From contig NZ_CP040871.1 of the NCBI RefSeq assembly GCF_006337105.1, positions 2,498,501 to 2,562,500 of the forward strand: a stretch of DNA of 64,000 bases, given 5' to 3'. Source of the DNA: Thermomonas aquatica (GTDB taxonomy: Bacteria > Pseudomonadota > Gammaproteobacteria > Xanthomonadales > Xanthomonadaceae). This document shows, piece after piece, positions 1 through 12,617 of the stretch; the stretch's first letter is position 1, and each line of letters begins with the position of its first letter. Under the pieces are notes generated by a model. That model searched no databases. It saw only the letters and a list, made by a program, of their open reading frames with translations, and was not told the DNA's origin. A program made the translations under genes and the position numbers.

Positions 1-36
1 GCCTGCGCGGCGATGGATGCCCACCCCGTGCGCCGG

Positions 37-1767
37 TCAAGGCATCGCTTGCGTATTCGCCGACAGCCAGCGTTCGATGCCGGCGCGGTCGCGGGCCCGC
101 AGCAGCGCCCGGGCTTCGTTGCGCAAGCCGGACAGGTCGCAGCTGCGGATCGCGCGCCGCACTTCAAGCAGCGTGGCCGGGTGCAGGCTGAGTTCGGTCA
201 GGCCGAGCGCGAGCAGCAGCGGCACGAAGGCGGCATCGCCGGCGATTTCCCCGCAGACCGCCACCGGCCGCCCGCGCCGTTGCGCGATGCGCACCACGTC
301 GCGCAGCAGGCGCAGCAAGGCGGGATGCAGCGGCGTGTACAACTCGCCCAGCGCCTCGTTGTTGCGGTCGGCGGCGAGCAGGTACTGCACCAGGTCGTTG
401 GTGCCGATGGAAAGGAAATCGCAGGCGCCGATGAAGCCCGACAACGACAGCGCCGCCGACGGCACCTCGATCATCGCGCCCAGCGGCAGTTGCGCGGCCA
501 CCTCGTGGCCCTCGCGACGCACTTCGGCCAGCGCCGTGCGCAGCATCGCGCGCACCGTGCGCATCTCCTCGGCGCCGCTGATCATCGGCACCAGCACGCG
601 CACCGGGCCATAGCCGGACGCGCGCGCGATCGCCCGCAGCTGCGTGTGCAGCAGGCCGTCGCGGGCCAGCGACAGGCGCACGCCGCGCAGGCCGAGCGCG
701 GGGTTGGGTTCGTCGCGCAATGCGAGGCCGGTCTTGTCGGCCTTGTCGGCGCCGAGGTCGAGGGTGCGGATGGTCACCGTGCGCCCGGTCATGCCGAGCA
801 CGGCATCGCGGTAGGCGCGGAACTGGGTGTCCTCGTCCGGGATCTCGCGGCTGCCCATGAACAGGAATTCGGTGCGGTACAGGCCCACGCCGGCCGCGCC
901 CAGCGCATGCGCCTCGGCCACGTCCTCGCGCGATTCCGCGTTCGCCCACAGCTTGATGTCGGTGCCGTCCAGGGTGCGGCTGGGCTCGCGGCGCAGGCGG
1001 TTGAGCTGCTTGCGCTCGCGCTTGGCCTCGTCGCTGCGCTGTCGGTGCGCGCGCAGGTCGTCGGCATCCGGCTCCAGCACCACCAGGCCGGTGCCGCCGT
1101 CGATCACCAGCACGTCGCCGTCGTTGACCTTCAGCAAGGCCTGCGCGGCGCCGACCACCAGCGGCAGGTGCAGGCTGCGGGCCAGGATCGCGCTGTGCGA
1201 GAGCGCGCTGCCGGCGGCGGTGACCACGCCCACCACGCCCTGCGCCTGCAGCTGCGCGAGTTCGGTCGGGGCGATGTTGTCGGTGACCAGGATCTCGCCG
1301 GCGACGCCCTGCAGTTCGGCCTCGCTGCGGTGCAGGGCGGCATGCAGGCGGCCGATCACCTGGTCGATGTCGTCGATGCGGCTGCGCAGGTAGGCATCGT
1401 CGATGCCGTCGAACACGGCGGCGATGCGGTCGCGTTGCAGGCGCAGGGCGTAGTCGGCGGAATACAGGCCGGTGCGGATCAGGCTGTCGATGCCCTGCAG
1501 CAGCTCGGGATCGTCCAGCAGCAGCGCATGCAGGTCGAGGAATTCGCCGACTTCGTGGGCCAGCGCGCCGTGCAGGCGTTCGCGCAGGGCGCGCATTTCC
1601 TCGCGCACGGTTTCCACTGCGGCATGGATGCGTTCGAGCTCGGCCTCGACTTCGTCGGCCGCGATGCGGGTCTCGGCGACGTCGAGTGCGTGCGGCAGGC
1701 GGACGCGTGCCCGTCCGAGTGCGCTGCCGCGGGCGGCGGCGGTGCCGGACAGGACGTGCCGCGTCAT
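37..1767 (-). CDS. ptsI: PTS phosphoenolpyruvate-protein phosphotransferase (Enzyme I)
   Basis: Cytoplasmic Enzyme I, which takes phosphate from PEP and passes it to HPr. It is 576 aa, the usual length for EI, and has no N-terminal GAF domain, so it is not the EI-Ntr/PtsP form. The phospho-histidine is H191 in the motif SALSHSAILAR, followed by the swivelling-domain LPLVVG. The PEP-binding barrel carries FLSIGTNDLVQY and a C-terminal catalytic-type Cys in VAVCGEIAGD. The ATG overlaps the HPr stop by one base, with GAGGA upstream, so the two are translationally coupled. No sugar-specific membrane EIIBC lies nearby, which suggests a mainly regulatory PTS (inference). It is the last gene of the operon inside the window. 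Confidence 0.95.
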   Translation of the reverse strand: MTRHVLSGTAAARGSALGRARVRLPHALDVAETRIAADEVEAELERIHAAVETVREEMRALRERLHGALAHEVGEFLDLHALLLDDPELLQGIDSLIRTGLYSADYALRLQRDRIAAVFDGIDDAYLRSRIDDIDQVIGRLHAALHRSEAELQGVAGEILVTDNIAPTELAQLQAQGVVGVVTAAGSALSHSAILARSLHLPLVVGAAQALLKVNDGDVLVIDGGTGLVVLEPDADDLRAHRQRSDEAKRERKQLNRLRREPSRTLDGTDIKLWANAESREDVAEAHALGAAGVGLYRTEFLFMGSREIPDEDTQFRAYRDAVLGMTGRTVTIRTLDLGADKADKTGLALRDEPNPALGLRGVRLSLARDGLLHTQLRAIARASGYGPVRVLVPMISGAEEMRTVRAMLRTALAEVRREGHEVAAQLPLGAMIEVPSAALSLSGFIGACDFLSIGTNDLVQYLLAADRNNEALGELYTPLHPALLRLLRDVVRIAQRRGRPVAVCGEIAGDAAFVPLLLALGLTELSLHPATLLEVRRAIRSCDLSGLRNEARALLRARDRAGIERWLSANTQAMP

Positions 1768-2036
1768 CAGCTGTCCTCGTCGAAACGGCGTTCGAACAGC
1801 GCCGCAACCGCGTCGGCGGCGGCCTGTTCGTCTTCGCCATCCACCCGCAGCACCACGGTGGAACCGGTGCCGGCGGCGAGCAGCATCACGCCCATGATGC
1901 TCTTGGCGTTGACCTCGCGGCCGCGCGCTTCCAGCGTGGCCTGGCAGCGGAAGGTGGACAGCAGCTGCACCAGCTTGGCGGTGGCGCGCGCGTGCAAGCC
2001 GAGGCGGTTGATGATGGTCAGGTCGCGCTGGATCAC
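1767..2036 (-). CDS. ptsH: HPr phosphocarrier protein
   Basis: Small cytoplasmic phosphocarrier (89 aa) between Enzyme I and EIIA. The catalytic H15 lies in GLHARATAKLV and the HprK-target serine is S46 in KSIMGVMLL. Having both sites agrees with the hprK gene four genes upstream. The start is GTG at 2036, chosen because AGGG lies about 9 bases upstream and this start puts His at the canonical position 15. It overlaps ptsI by one base and follows the EIIA gene by about 40 bases. Confidence 0.95.
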   Translation of the reverse strand: MIQRDLTIINRLGLHARATAKLVQLLSTFRCQATLEARGREVNAKSIMGVMLLAAGTGSTVVLRVDGEDEQAAADAVAALFERRFDEDS

Positions 2037-2075
2037 GGCATGGCCCTCATGGCGGTCGGCGGCGGCATGGTCATG

Positions 2076-2468
2076 TCATGCGTCATCGGTGATGGCCCCG
2101 TTGCGCGCGCCGGCGGCGGCGACCGCCGGCAATTCGTCGAGGTCGAGGTCGGCATAGTTCATCACCCGCAGCAGCATCGGCAGGCTCAGCGCGGACACCC
2201 GGCGCACCGGGGTGCCGAGGCGGGCGAGGCGGGCGGCGATGTTGCTGGGCGTGGCGCCGTACAGGTCGGTCAGCACCAGCACGCCCTGGCCGCCGTCGAC
2301 CCGGCGCAACGCGGCGCTGGCCCGCGGCAGCAAGGCGTCGATGTCGCCGTCGAACGGCACCTCGAAGGCCTCGGACGCCAGCGGCAGCTTGCGCAGCAGG
2401 CGGGTGGCCACCGCGAGCAACGCGTTGCCGATGCCTTCATGGGTGACGAGCAGGATGCCGACGGACAT
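2076..2468 (-). CDS. PTS mannose-family EIIA component
   Basis: 130-aa single-domain EIIA of the mannose/fructose/sorbose family, which accepts phosphate from HPr. The phosphorylation site is H10 in LLVTHEGIGNALL, and the later LTDLYGATPSN motif is typical of the fold. There is no EIIB, EIIC or EIID partner in the window. In related genomes such orphan EIIA proteins sit beside HPr and EI and are thought to act in regulation rather than sugar transport (family knowledge; the role here is inferred). It is followed by HPr and preceded by rapZ. Confidence 0.9.
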   Translation of the reverse strand: MSVGILLVTHEGIGNALLAVATRLLRKLPLASEAFEVPFDGDIDALLPRASAALRRVDGGQGVLVLTDLYGATPSNIAARLARLGTPVRRVSALSLPMLLRVMNYADLDLDELPAVAAAGARNGAITDDA

Positions 2469-2510
2469 GCCTGCAAGTTAACAGACGGGTACGACGCTGC
2501 GGAAGCGCCG

Positions 2511-3386
2511 CTAGTCCAATTCGCGGTGGTGCACGGCCACTTCCGCCCAGCCGGTTTCGCGGCAGTGCCGGGCCAGGCGTTCGGCCAGGTACACGGAACG
2601 ATGGCGGCCGCCGCTGCAGCCGAAGGCGACGGTCACGTAGCTGCGGGTTTCCGAACGCAGCTTGGGCAGCCAGGCGTCGAGGAAGCCCTGCACCTGCGCC
2701 ACGTAGGCCGCGACTTCCGCCTGCGCCTCCAGGTAGTCGCGGACGCCGGCATCGCGGCCGGACAGCGGCCGCAGGCGCGCATCCCAGTGCGGATTGGGCA
2801 GCACCCGCGCATCGAACACGAAATCGGCTTCCGGCGGCAGCCCGCGCCGGTAGGCGAACGACTCGAACAGCAGGGACAGTCCGGCGCCGCTGAGCCCGTA
2901 CTGGGTCAGGATGTGGCGGCGCATCTGGTGGATGTTGAGGTCGCTGGTGTCGAGCACGTGGTCGGCGATCCGGCGCAACGGCTTCAGCGCCTGCCGCTCC
3001 AGCGAGATCGCGTCGGCCAGCACCAGGCCGAGGTGGCTGAGCGGATGCCGGCGGCGGGTGTCCGCGTAGCGGCGCAGCAGCACGTCGTCGCGGGTATCGA
3101 AGAACAGCAGTTTCGGGTCGAGGCCCTGTGCCCCGACCTGCGACAGCGCCTCGGGCACGTCGGCGAGGTCGCCCAGGCTGCGCGCGTCGATCCCGACCGC
3201 GATCTTCTCCGGCGCATTGTCGCCGGCCAGGATGCGGCGCACGAATTCCGGCAACAGTTCCGCCGGCAGGTTGTCGACGCAGTAGTAGCCGAGATCCTCG
3301 AAGGTGTTCAGCGCCACCGACTTGCCGGAGCCGGACATGCCGCTGACGATGACCAGCGGCGGCGCGGCATTGGCCTGCGCGGTCAC
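2511..3386 (-). CDS. rapZ: RNase adapter protein RapZ (nucleotide-binding)
   Basis: 291-aa P-loop protein. In E. coli RapZ binds GlmZ/GlmY small RNAs and directs RNase E to GlmZ, tuning glucosamine-6-phosphate synthesis for cell-wall precursors. Walker A is GMSGSGKS at residues 16-23, and the C-terminal domain carries [18 protein letters not shown]. The ATG overlaps the hprK stop as ATGA, so the two are coupled. Whether GlmY/GlmZ exist in this organism cannot be seen here. The family is certain; the RNA-adapter role is transferred from E. coli. Confidence 0.93.
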   Translation of the reverse strand: MTAQANAAPPLVIVSGMSGSGKSVALNTFEDLGYYCVDNLPAELLPEFVRRILAGDNAPEKIAVGIDARSLGDLADVPEALSQVGAQGLDPKLLFFDTRDDVLLRRYADTRRRHPLSHLGLVLADAISLERQALKPLRRIADHVLDTSDLNIHQMRRHILTQYGLSGAGLSLLFESFAYRRGLPPEADFVFDARVLPNPHWDARLRPLSGRDAGVRDYLEAQAEVAAYVAQVQGFLDAWLPKLRSETRSYVTVAFGCSGGRHRSVYLAERLARHCRETGWAEVAVHHRELD

Positions 3387-4336
3387 TGCGAACGCTCCAG
3401 GAAATGGCTATGGCGGGCCATGAACGCCGCGGCCGGATCCACGCCCTTGCTGCGCAGCAGGTGCATGCGGGTGGCCGCTTCGGTCAGCACCGCGAGGTTG
3501 CGGCCGGCCATCACCGGCAGGGTGATCATCGGCACGTCGAGGTCGAGCAGGCGGCGGCTGCCGATGTCGCCGGTCAGGCGTTCCATCCCGCCGGGCTTGG
3601 CCTCCAGCGACGGCTTGCTGAGGTGCACGATCATGCGCAGGTACTTGTTCCGCTTGACCGCGGTGTCGCCGAACATCTGGCGGATGTTGAGCACGCCCAG
3701 CCCGCGCAGCTCCAGCATGTCCTGCAGCAGTTCCGGGCAGGCGCCGTCGAGCACGTCGGGGGCGATCTGGGTGAACTCGGGCGCGTCGTCGGCGACCAGC
3801 CGGTGCCCGCGCGTCACCAGTTCCAGCGCGAGTTCGCTCTTGCCGGAGCCGGATTCGCCGGTGATCAGCACGCCGATCGAATAGATCTCCATGAACACGC
3901 CGTGCAGGGTGACCCGCGGCGCCAGCGTGCGCGCCAGCTTGTACTGCAGGTGGTTGAGCAGTTCGTGCCCGCGCCGCGGCGAACTCCACAGCGGGGTATC
4001 GCTTTCCTCGGCGGCGATGCGCAGGTCTTCCGGGCACGACTGGTTCTTGCTGATCACCACCGCCAGCGGACGGAAGTCGATGATCTTCTGGATCGTTTCC
4101 CAGCGCTGGCGCGAATCCAGCCCGTCCAGCCAGGCGAGTTCCTCGGTACCGAGGATCTGCACCTTGTTCGGATAGATGATGTTGAGGTAGCCGGCCAGCG
4201 ACGGGCGCCGCGCCACGGTTTCCACCGCCTCCAGCACGCGCGCGGAGGCGCTGCGCTGGCCCGCGAGCCAGCGCAGCTCCAGGCGCTCGGATTGCTGTTC
4301 GAACAGTTCCGCGGCGGTGATGCGGGCGGCGTTCAC
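3383..4336 (-). CDS. hprK: HPr kinase/phosphorylase
   Basis: Bifunctional enzyme that phosphorylates HPr on Ser46 or removes that phosphate. Walker A GESGSGKS lies at residues 160-167, with the conserved His just before it in TLHGV. Downstream is the HprK signature region around [16 protein letters not shown]. The reading frame stays open far upstream, but homology begins at a GTG at 4336, giving 317 aa, which matches the usual proteobacterial length of about 310-320. The gene starts 29 bases after hpf, so there is no room for ptsN between hpf and hprK. Confidence 0.93.
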   Translation of the reverse strand: MNAARITAAELFEQQSERLELRWLAGQRSASARVLEAVETVARRPSLAGYLNIIYPNKVQILGTEELAWLDGLDSRQRWETIQKIIDFRPLAVVISKNQSCPEDLRIAAEESDTPLWSSPRRGHELLNHLQYKLARTLAPRVTLHGVFMEIYSIGVLITGESGSGKSELALELVTRGHRLVADDAPEFTQIAPDVLDGACPELLQDMLELRGLGVLNIRQMFGDTAVKRNKYLRMIVHLSKPSLEAKPGGMERLTGDIGSRRLLDLDVPMITLPVMAGRNLAVLTEAATRMHLLRSKGVDPAAAFMARHSHFLERSQ

Positions 4337-4365
4337 GTGGTGGGCCTGCGCCGCGGCTGCAAGGG

Positions 4366-4692
4366 TCAGCCGAGCACGCCGCTCTGGGCGATGCCCTCGC
4401 CGCGATGGTGGTCGACCATGCGTTCCTTCTGCTTCATCAGCAGGCGGTCGAGCTTGTCGGCCAGCAGGTCGATGGCGGCGTACATGTCCTGGCCGTTGGC
4501 GTCGGCGTGCAGGGTGCGGCCGGACAGGTTCATGGTGGCTTCGGCCTTGTGCTCCGGCTTGTCCAGGCCCAGCTGCACGCGGATCTGGCAAGGGTGCTCG
4601 AAATGCCGCGCGAGTCGTTCGAAGCGGGTTTCCACGTAGTCGCGCAGGGCCGGGGTGACGTCGATCTGCTGGCCATGGGTTTCGATTTGCAT
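4366..4692 (-). CDS. hpf: Ribosome hibernation promoting factor (short HPF)
   Basis: 108-aa ribosome-associated protein of the S30AE family that binds the decoding region of the 30S subunit in stationary phase. It starts [20 protein letters not shown] and has the basic tract [14 protein letters not shown]. It lacks the C-terminal dimerisation domain of long HPF. It follows rpoN by 54 bases, as in the E. coli rpoN operon. Confidence 0.93.
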   Translation of the reverse strand: MQIETHGQQIDVTPALRDYVETRFERLARHFEHPCQIRVQLGLDKPEHKAEATMNLSGRTLHADANGQDMYAAIDLLADKLDRLLMKQKERMVDHHRGEGIAQSGVLG

Positions 4693-4746
4693 CTGGACCT
4701 CCTTCTACGTGTGTGCTCCCTGAGCGGAGCGGGCTTGTTGCGATTG

Positions 4747-6189
4747 CTAGCCGATCCGCACGCGTTCGTGCGAGGCGGGGATATGCAGGGCTTCACGATA
4801 CTTCGCGACGGTGCGCCGCGCCACCGGCACGCCGCCGGATTTCAGGGTGTCGGCGAGGCGCGCATCGGACAGCGGCTTGCGCGGATCCTCGGCCTCGACC
4901 AGCTTGCGGATCATGTCCTGGATCGCGGTGCTGGACGCGCTGCCGCCGCCTTCGGTCTCGATCCCGGAGGCGAAGAAATCGCGCAGCGGGATGGTGCCGC
5001 GCGGCGTGCGCACGTACTTGCGGGCGATCGCGCGCGAGACCGTGGATTCGTGCAGGCCGAGTTCGGTCGCGATGCTGCGCAGGGTCAACGGATGCAGGGC
5101 CTGCGCGCCGAATTCGAGGAAGCCGGCCTGTTCGCGCACCAGGCAACGGACCACGCGGAGCAGGGTGTCCGCGCGCGACTCCAGGCCCTTCAGCAGCCAG
5201 CGCGCCTCCTGCAGGCGGCCGCGCAGGTAGTCCGCGTCTGCGGCGCCGGCGTGGCGGATCATCTGTTCGTAGTCGCGCTGGATGGTGATGCGCGGGGTCG
5301 CGCCGGCGGCCAATGCCACCCGCCACAGCCCCTGCTGGCGCCAGATCACGCAATCCGGCGTCACGTAGGTGCCGGCCGGCAATTCGCCGTGCTGCGCGCC
5401 GGGACGCGGGTCCAGGCTGCGCAGCAATTGCACGGCTTCCTCGGCTTCGTCGCGCCTGCAATCGAGCTCGTGGCAGAGGCCGTCGATGCCGATCTTCGGC
5501 AGCCGCGCCAACGTGCCGGCGGTCACCGCCATCGCCAGCCCGCGGCCCGGGGTGTCCTCGGCGAGCGCGCGCAATTGCAGGCGCAGGCATTCGCCCAGGT
5601 CGCGCGCGCCGACCCCGACCGGGTCGAATTGCTGGATCCGATGCAGCACCTGCAGCACCTCATCGAGGCTGGCATCGATCTCCGGCCGCAGGCCGGCGCA
5701 GATCGCATCGAGCCCGTCGCGCAGGTAGCCGTCCTCGTCGATGGCGTCGACCAGGGCCACGCCGATGCCGAGGTCGCGCTGGCTGAAGTGGCCGAGGTGC
5801 AATTGCCACAGCAGGTGGTCGCGCAGGGTTTCCGCCCCTGCCGCTCGCTCGCCGGGGCCGGCGAAATCGTCCTCGCCATCGGAGGCGGGGCCGATCCGTT
5901 CCTGCCAGGGTTCGCCTTCGCGATCCCAGTGTTCGTCGGCGCGCTCGTCCGCGTGTTCGCGCTCGTGCACGGAGGCATCCGGGATGCCGTCGGCATCGCG
6001 CACTTCGTGGGCGTCCGCGGGGCCGGCCTCGCCGGCTTCGGCCCAGTCCAGCAGCGGGTTGCTGGCCACCGCCTCGGCGATCTCGGCCTCGAGCTCGACG
6101 GTGGACAGCTGCAACAGCCGGATCGCCTGACGCAGTTGCGGCGTCAGGATCAGTTGCTGGTGCAGCCCGGGGGATAGGCGCGGCTTCAT
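4747..6189 (-). CDS. rpoN: RNA polymerase sigma-54 factor
   Basis: 480-aa sigma-54, which recognises -24/-12 promoters and needs AAA+ enhancer-binding activators. The N-terminal activator-contact region reads [19 protein letters not shown]. An acidic stretch follows, then the core-binding and helix-turn-helix regions ([17 protein letters not shown]). The RpoN box [10 protein letters not shown] lies at residues 457-466. It is 82 bases downstream of lptB, and the gap holds a perfect stem-loop (6213-6235). Confidence 0.97.
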   Translation of the reverse strand: MKPRLSPGLHQQLILTPQLRQAIRLLQLSTVELEAEIAEAVASNPLLDWAEAGEAGPADAHEVRDADGIPDASVHEREHADERADEHWDREGEPWQERIGPASDGEDDFAGPGERAAGAETLRDHLLWQLHLGHFSQRDLGIGVALVDAIDEDGYLRDGLDAICAGLRPEIDASLDEVLQVLHRIQQFDPVGVGARDLGECLRLQLRALAEDTPGRGLAMAVTAGTLARLPKIGIDGLCHELDCRRDEAEEAVQLLRSLDPRPGAQHGELPAGTYVTPDCVIWRQQGLWRVALAAGATPRITIQRDYEQMIRHAGAADADYLRGRLQEARWLLKGLESRADTLLRVVRCLVREQAGFLEFGAQALHPLTLRSIATELGLHESTVSRAIARKYVRTPRGTIPLRDFFASGIETEGGGSASSTAIQDMIRKLVEAEDPRKPLSDARLADTLKSGGVPVARRTVAKYREALHIPASHERVRIG

Positions 6190-6198
6190 CCGCGCTCA

Positions 6199-6235
6199 GG
6201 ATATATCCGGATGCCGATAAAAAACCGTTATCGGC
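6199..6235. promoter_or_regulatory. Palindrome and stem-loop between lptB and rpoN
   Basis: Two elements lie in the 82-base gap. GGATATATCC (6199-6208) is a perfect 10-base palindrome close to the rpoN start. GCCGATAA (6213-6220) and TTATCGGC (6228-6235) form a perfect 8-bp stem with a 7-base loop. There is no T-tract after the stem on the minus strand, so it does not look like a strong intrinsic terminator. It could be an mRNA processing or stability element, or an operator for an internal rpoN promoter (inference). Confidence 0.4.
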
Positions 6236-6271
6236 GCGCGACGCGCGAAACGGCCGGGCATGCCGCGGCGC

Positions 6272-6990
<719 letters not shown>

Positions 6991-6991
<1 letters not shown>

Positions 6992-7539
6992 CAGTTCGAA
7001 CCCTTGGCCGGGGCCGGCTGCGCCTGCGCCGGCTTCGCTTGGGCGCTCTTCGGCAGGATCCGCATCTTGACCCGGCCGTTGCCGCTGCCGCCGCTTTCGA
7101 CCTGGTTGGTCTTCATGTTGTAGACCACCCGCTGGCCGTTGAGGGTGCCGCGCAGCTGGCGGATCTCGACGTTGCCGGTGAACACCACCACTTCGGTCTT
7201 GAGGTCGTAGTCGATGTTGCTGGCGGTGGCGTTGATCTGGTTGCCGTCGTCCAGGGTCTGGCGCAGGGTCACGCCGCCGCTGAGCAGGGCGCGGCTGGGA
7301 TCGCCGCCGCTCTGTTCGATGATGGCCTTGGCCGCGACGATGCTCAGGCTGCCCTGGGTCATGGTCACGTTGCCGGTCAGGGTGCAGCTGTCGTTGGCGC
7401 CGAGGCTGCAGGTGCTGTGCGCGGCCTCGATGTCCATCGGCTGGTTGCGGTCGGAAGTGCGCGCGCCGGCGCCGGCCGCGAAGGCGGCAGCGAACAGGGC
7501 CAGCACGGCGGCCGCGAGCTCAGCGGGGCGTCGGGACAT
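6991..7539 (-). CDS. lptA: Lipopolysaccharide transport periplasmic protein LptA
   Basis: 182-aa periplasmic beta-jellyroll protein that forms the LPS bridge between LptC and LptD. An N-terminal signal peptide (about residues 1-26, ending near AGARTS) precedes the OstA-like core ([48 protein letters not shown]). The C-terminus is Ala/Pro/Lys-rich. The start lies inside the last 20 bases of lptC. Confidence 0.92.
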
Positions 7540-8089
7540 ATCGGGTGTGCACGTCGGAGAGGAGGGAGACCTGCTGGCGATCGAAATCCGCCTGCAGGCC
7601 GCGGCCGCGCATTGTAAGGCCGGGGCGGGTGATGGTGACCGCGGCCGGCGAGCTTGCGCGGTTCTCGCTGGGGAAAAGGTTCAGCTGTTCGGTCTCGATC
7701 CGGGTCGGCGGCGGCACCTGCGCCGGGCTGGTGGCGATCACCCGGCCGCGCAGCTGCAACTGCTTGCCGTCGTCCGGCACCAGCCCGCGCTGCGCGCGCA
7801 CGTCCCAGTAGGCGCCGTTGCGGTCCGGCACCAGGAACAGCGGCGTTTCCAGGCTCATCGACTTGGCGCCCGGGTCGCGCTGCAGGCGCGGGCCGCGCAG
7901 GGTGAAGGATTCCTTGCCCTGCGAATCCAGCGAGACGAGTTCGTAGTCGTGCAGCACGTAGTCCGAACGCGTCGTTGCGGTGCTCTGCGCGCCAGCGCCG
8001 GAGAAGGTCCAGACCGACCATCCGCAGGCGATGGCGGCAAGCAGGAGGACCAGGGTGAGGCCGGTGCGCCAGCTCATCGCGGAGCCCAT
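7520..8089 (-). CDS. lptC: LPS export system protein LptC
   Basis: 189-aa bitopic inner-membrane protein that receives LPS from LptB2FG and hands it to LptA. One N-terminal membrane segment (GLTLVLLLAAIACGWSVWTF) precedes the periplasmic domain with YVLHDYELVSLDSQGKESF. The ATG at 8089 shares one base with the kdsC stop (TGATG). A second in-frame ATG lies at 8077. The open frame extends further upstream inside kdsC, but no homology is seen there. Confidence 0.9.
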   Translation of the reverse strand: MGSAMSWRTGLTLVLLLAAIACGWSVWTFSGAGAQSTATTRSDYVLHDYELVSLDSQGKESFTLRGPRLQRDPGAKSMSLETPLFLVPDRNGAYWDVRAQRGLVPDDGKQLQLRGRVIATSPAQVPPPTRIETEQLNLFPSENRASSPAAVTITRPGLTMRGRGLQADFDRQQVSLLSDVHTRYVPTPR

Positions 8090-8633
8090 CAGGGATGCTC
8101 CCCATGGGCCAGGATCGCCTCGACCCTGCCCTGCGCCTGCAACAACAGGTCGCAGGCGTCGCGCGCCGCGCCTTCGCCGCCGTTGCGCGGGGTGACCCAG
8201 TGCACGGCCGGCAGCACCCAATGGTGCGCATTGGCCGGCGCGATGGCCAGGCCGACGCCGCGCAGGGTCGCCAGGTCCGGCAGGTCGTCGCCCATGAACG
8301 CGACCTCGTCCATGCCGATGCCCATCTCGCCGGCGATGCGCTGCATGCAGGCCAGCTTGCTGCGCTCGCCGGTGTGGACGTGCGGAACCTGCAGTTCGCG
8401 GCCGCGCCGTTCCACCACCGGGCTGATCCGCGCGGTGACCAGCGCGATCACGATGCCGGCATGGCGGAGCAGGGTGAAGCCCATGCCGTCCTGCACGTGG
8501 AAGCCCTTGGCCTCGTTGCCGTCGGTGCCGTAATCGAGCCGCGCGTCGGTCAGGGTGCCGTCGACATCGAAGCCGATCAGCTTGATCTTCGCCGCGCGTT
8601 CGAGCACTTCGGCCGGATAGGTCGGCATCGTCA

Positions 8634-8634
<1 letters not shown>
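8089..8634 (-). CDS. kdsC: 3-deoxy-D-manno-octulosonate 8-phosphate phosphatase
   Basis: 181-aa HAD-superfamily phosphatase that hydrolyses Kdo-8-phosphate to Kdo for LPS core synthesis. The nucleophile motif DVDGTLTD is at residues 23-30 (D23 nucleophile, D25 acid), and the later motif AFMGDDLPDLATLR binds Mg. It is a C0-type HAD without a cap domain, which is usually tetrameric. It is coupled by one-base overlaps to kdsD upstream and lptC downstream. Confidence 0.95.
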
Positions 8635-11184
<2,550 letters not shown>

Positions 11185-11203
11185 CCGTTTCCCGCGCGCA
11201 ACA

Positions 11204-11231
11204 AAAAAGCCCCGCGTTGGCGGGGCTTTTT
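11204..11231. terminator. Bidirectional intrinsic terminator (murA / DUF3108 gene)
   Basis: A perfect 12-bp stem with a 4-base GTTG loop. AAAAAGCCCCGC pairs with GCGGGGCTTTTT, giving a T-run on both strands. It sits between the convergent ends of murA (plus) and the DUF3108 gene (minus), so it should serve both. It is the clearest Rho-independent terminator in the window. Confidence 0.93.
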
Positions 11232-11257
11232 GTTGTTGCTGCGCGCGCTGCTATCGC

Positions 11258-11938
11258 TCAACGCACCGATTTCAGCACCAGGTCCAGTTCGTCCTTGCCG
11301 TCCTTCTGCTGCAGGATGCGTGCCGGCACCGGATAGCCGTCGACCACCCACACGGTCACCTGCTTGTTCTCGCTGGTGCGGCTCACCTTGGTCGCACTGC
11401 GCGGTTTGCCGGCGACGGTGACCGTGTCCTTGCCCAGGTTCTGGTAGTTCTGCTGGCGGACCACGCCGTTGTCGACCATGCGGTAGTTGAGCGGCTTGCC
11501 GGCGGCCACGTCGCGGACGATGGCCAGGTTGAGCAGCATCGCGTCGAGGTCGCCGTCCTGCAGCTTGACCGGGCCGGCACGGTCGGCCTTGACGTCGCCG
11601 CTCCAGCGCGCCTCGCCCTTGCTCCAGTCGTAGCTGGCGTTCTTCTGCGATTTCTTGAACACCATCTGGGTGTAGTCGTTGCCGGACAGCGGGCGCCAGT
11701 TGCCGCCGTGATCCTCGAACACGGTGGTCTGGCGCAGGGTCGCGATCGGGCTGTTCACGCTGAGCACGTAGTTCCAGCGGTCGCCGCCGGCCGCGGCCAG
11801 GGTCATCTGCGCGTCTGCGGAGATGGTGCCCTTGACGTTCGCCTGGTAGTCGGCCGTGAACGGCTTGACCGCCCATGCCGGCGACGCGGCGAGCAGGAGG
11901 CTGAGCAATGCGGTGGCGGGGAAGGGTTTCATGCGCAA
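11258..11938 (-). CDS. Periplasmic DUF3108-domain protein
   Basis: 226-aa secreted protein. The signal peptide ends at AWA (about residue 23), then comes the DUF3108-like start VKPFTADYQANVKGTISADAQM. Recurrent YxW/SxG beta strands suggest an envelope beta-barrel-like or jellyroll fold. No catalytic motif is seen. It is 34 bases downstream of purN on the same strand, so probably cotranscribed. Function unknown; the domain name is the only supported label. Confidence 0.8.
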   Translation of the reverse strand: MRMKPFPATALLSLLLAASPAWAVKPFTADYQANVKGTISADAQMTLAAAGGDRWNYVLSVNSPIATLRQTTVFEDHGGNWRPLSGNDYTQMVFKKSQKNASYDWSKGEARWSGDVKADRAGPVKLQDGDLDAMLLNLAIVRDVAAGKPLNYRMVDNGVVRQQNYQNLGKDTVTVAGKPRSATKVSRTSENKQVTVWVVDGYPVPARILQQKDGKDELDLVLKSVR

Positions 11939-11972
11939 ATACTTGAATGCGAAGGGATATGGCCACGCTGGG

Positions 11973-12617
11973 TCATGCGGGGGCGAACTCTAGCCGCAGC
12001 GGCGTAAACAAGGGCTGACCATCCAGTGTTGCCTGACCGGCCTGTTCAGCTATGCGGCCGGCAGCGGCCATTTGCAAGACCGCCAGCAGCAAGGGATGTT
12101 CGACCTGCAGCACCCGCGCGGCGAGCGATTCCGCGCTGTCGCCGGCCAGCACCGGCAGCGGCGCCTGCGCGATCACCGCGCCCGCATCCAGTTCCGGGAT
12201 CACGAAATGCACGCTGGCGCCGTGTTCGCCATCGCCCGCCTGCAGCGCCCGCGCATGGGTGTGCAGGCCCTTGTGCCTGGGCAGCAGCGATGGATGGATG
12301 TTGAGCAGCCGGCCGCGGAAGCGCTGGACGAAGGCGTCGCCGAGGATCCGCATGTAACCGGCGCAGACCACCCAGTCGGGCCGCACCGCCGAGACCGCAT
12401 CGGCCAATTCGGCGTCGAACGCGGCGCGCTCCGGGTAGGCCCTGGCCTTGCGCGCCCAGCGCAGCGGCTCGGGCACGCGTTGCAAGGCGGGCGCATCGGG
12501 CTTGTCGGAAAAGACGCCGACCAGCTCGGCATCCAGCGCGCGCGCCGCGATCGCATCGAGGATCGACTGCAGGTTGCTGCCGCGGCCCGAGGCGAGGACG
12601 GCGAGGCGGATGGTCAT
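11973..12617 (-). CDS. purN: Phosphoribosylglycinamide formyltransferase
   Basis: 214-aa folate-dependent GAR transformylase, third step of purine synthesis. The N-terminal phosphate loop is LASGRGSNLQSI, the catalytic Asn-His pair is in LNIHPSLLPRHKG, and the catalytic Asp is in PELDAGAVIAQ. Its ATG overlaps the stop of the upstream membrane gene as ATGA. purM lies one gene further upstream, the common purMN arrangement with an insertion. Confidence 0.95.
   Translation of the reverse strand: MTIRLAVLASGRGSNLQSILDAIAARALDAELVGVFSDKPDAPALQRVPEPLRWARKARAYPERAAFDAELADAVSAVRPDWVVCAGYMRILGDAFVQRFRGRLLNIHPSLLPRHKGLHTHARALQAGDGEHGASVHFVIPELDAGAVIAQAPLPVLAGDSAESLAARVLQVEHPLLLAVLQMAAAGRIAEQAGQATLDGQPLFTPLRLEFAPA

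Noticed and set aside
13..2157. 714-residue open frame on the plus strand
   Set aside because: Antisense to ptsI and HPr. It has no domain and shows codon bias typical of a shadow frame.
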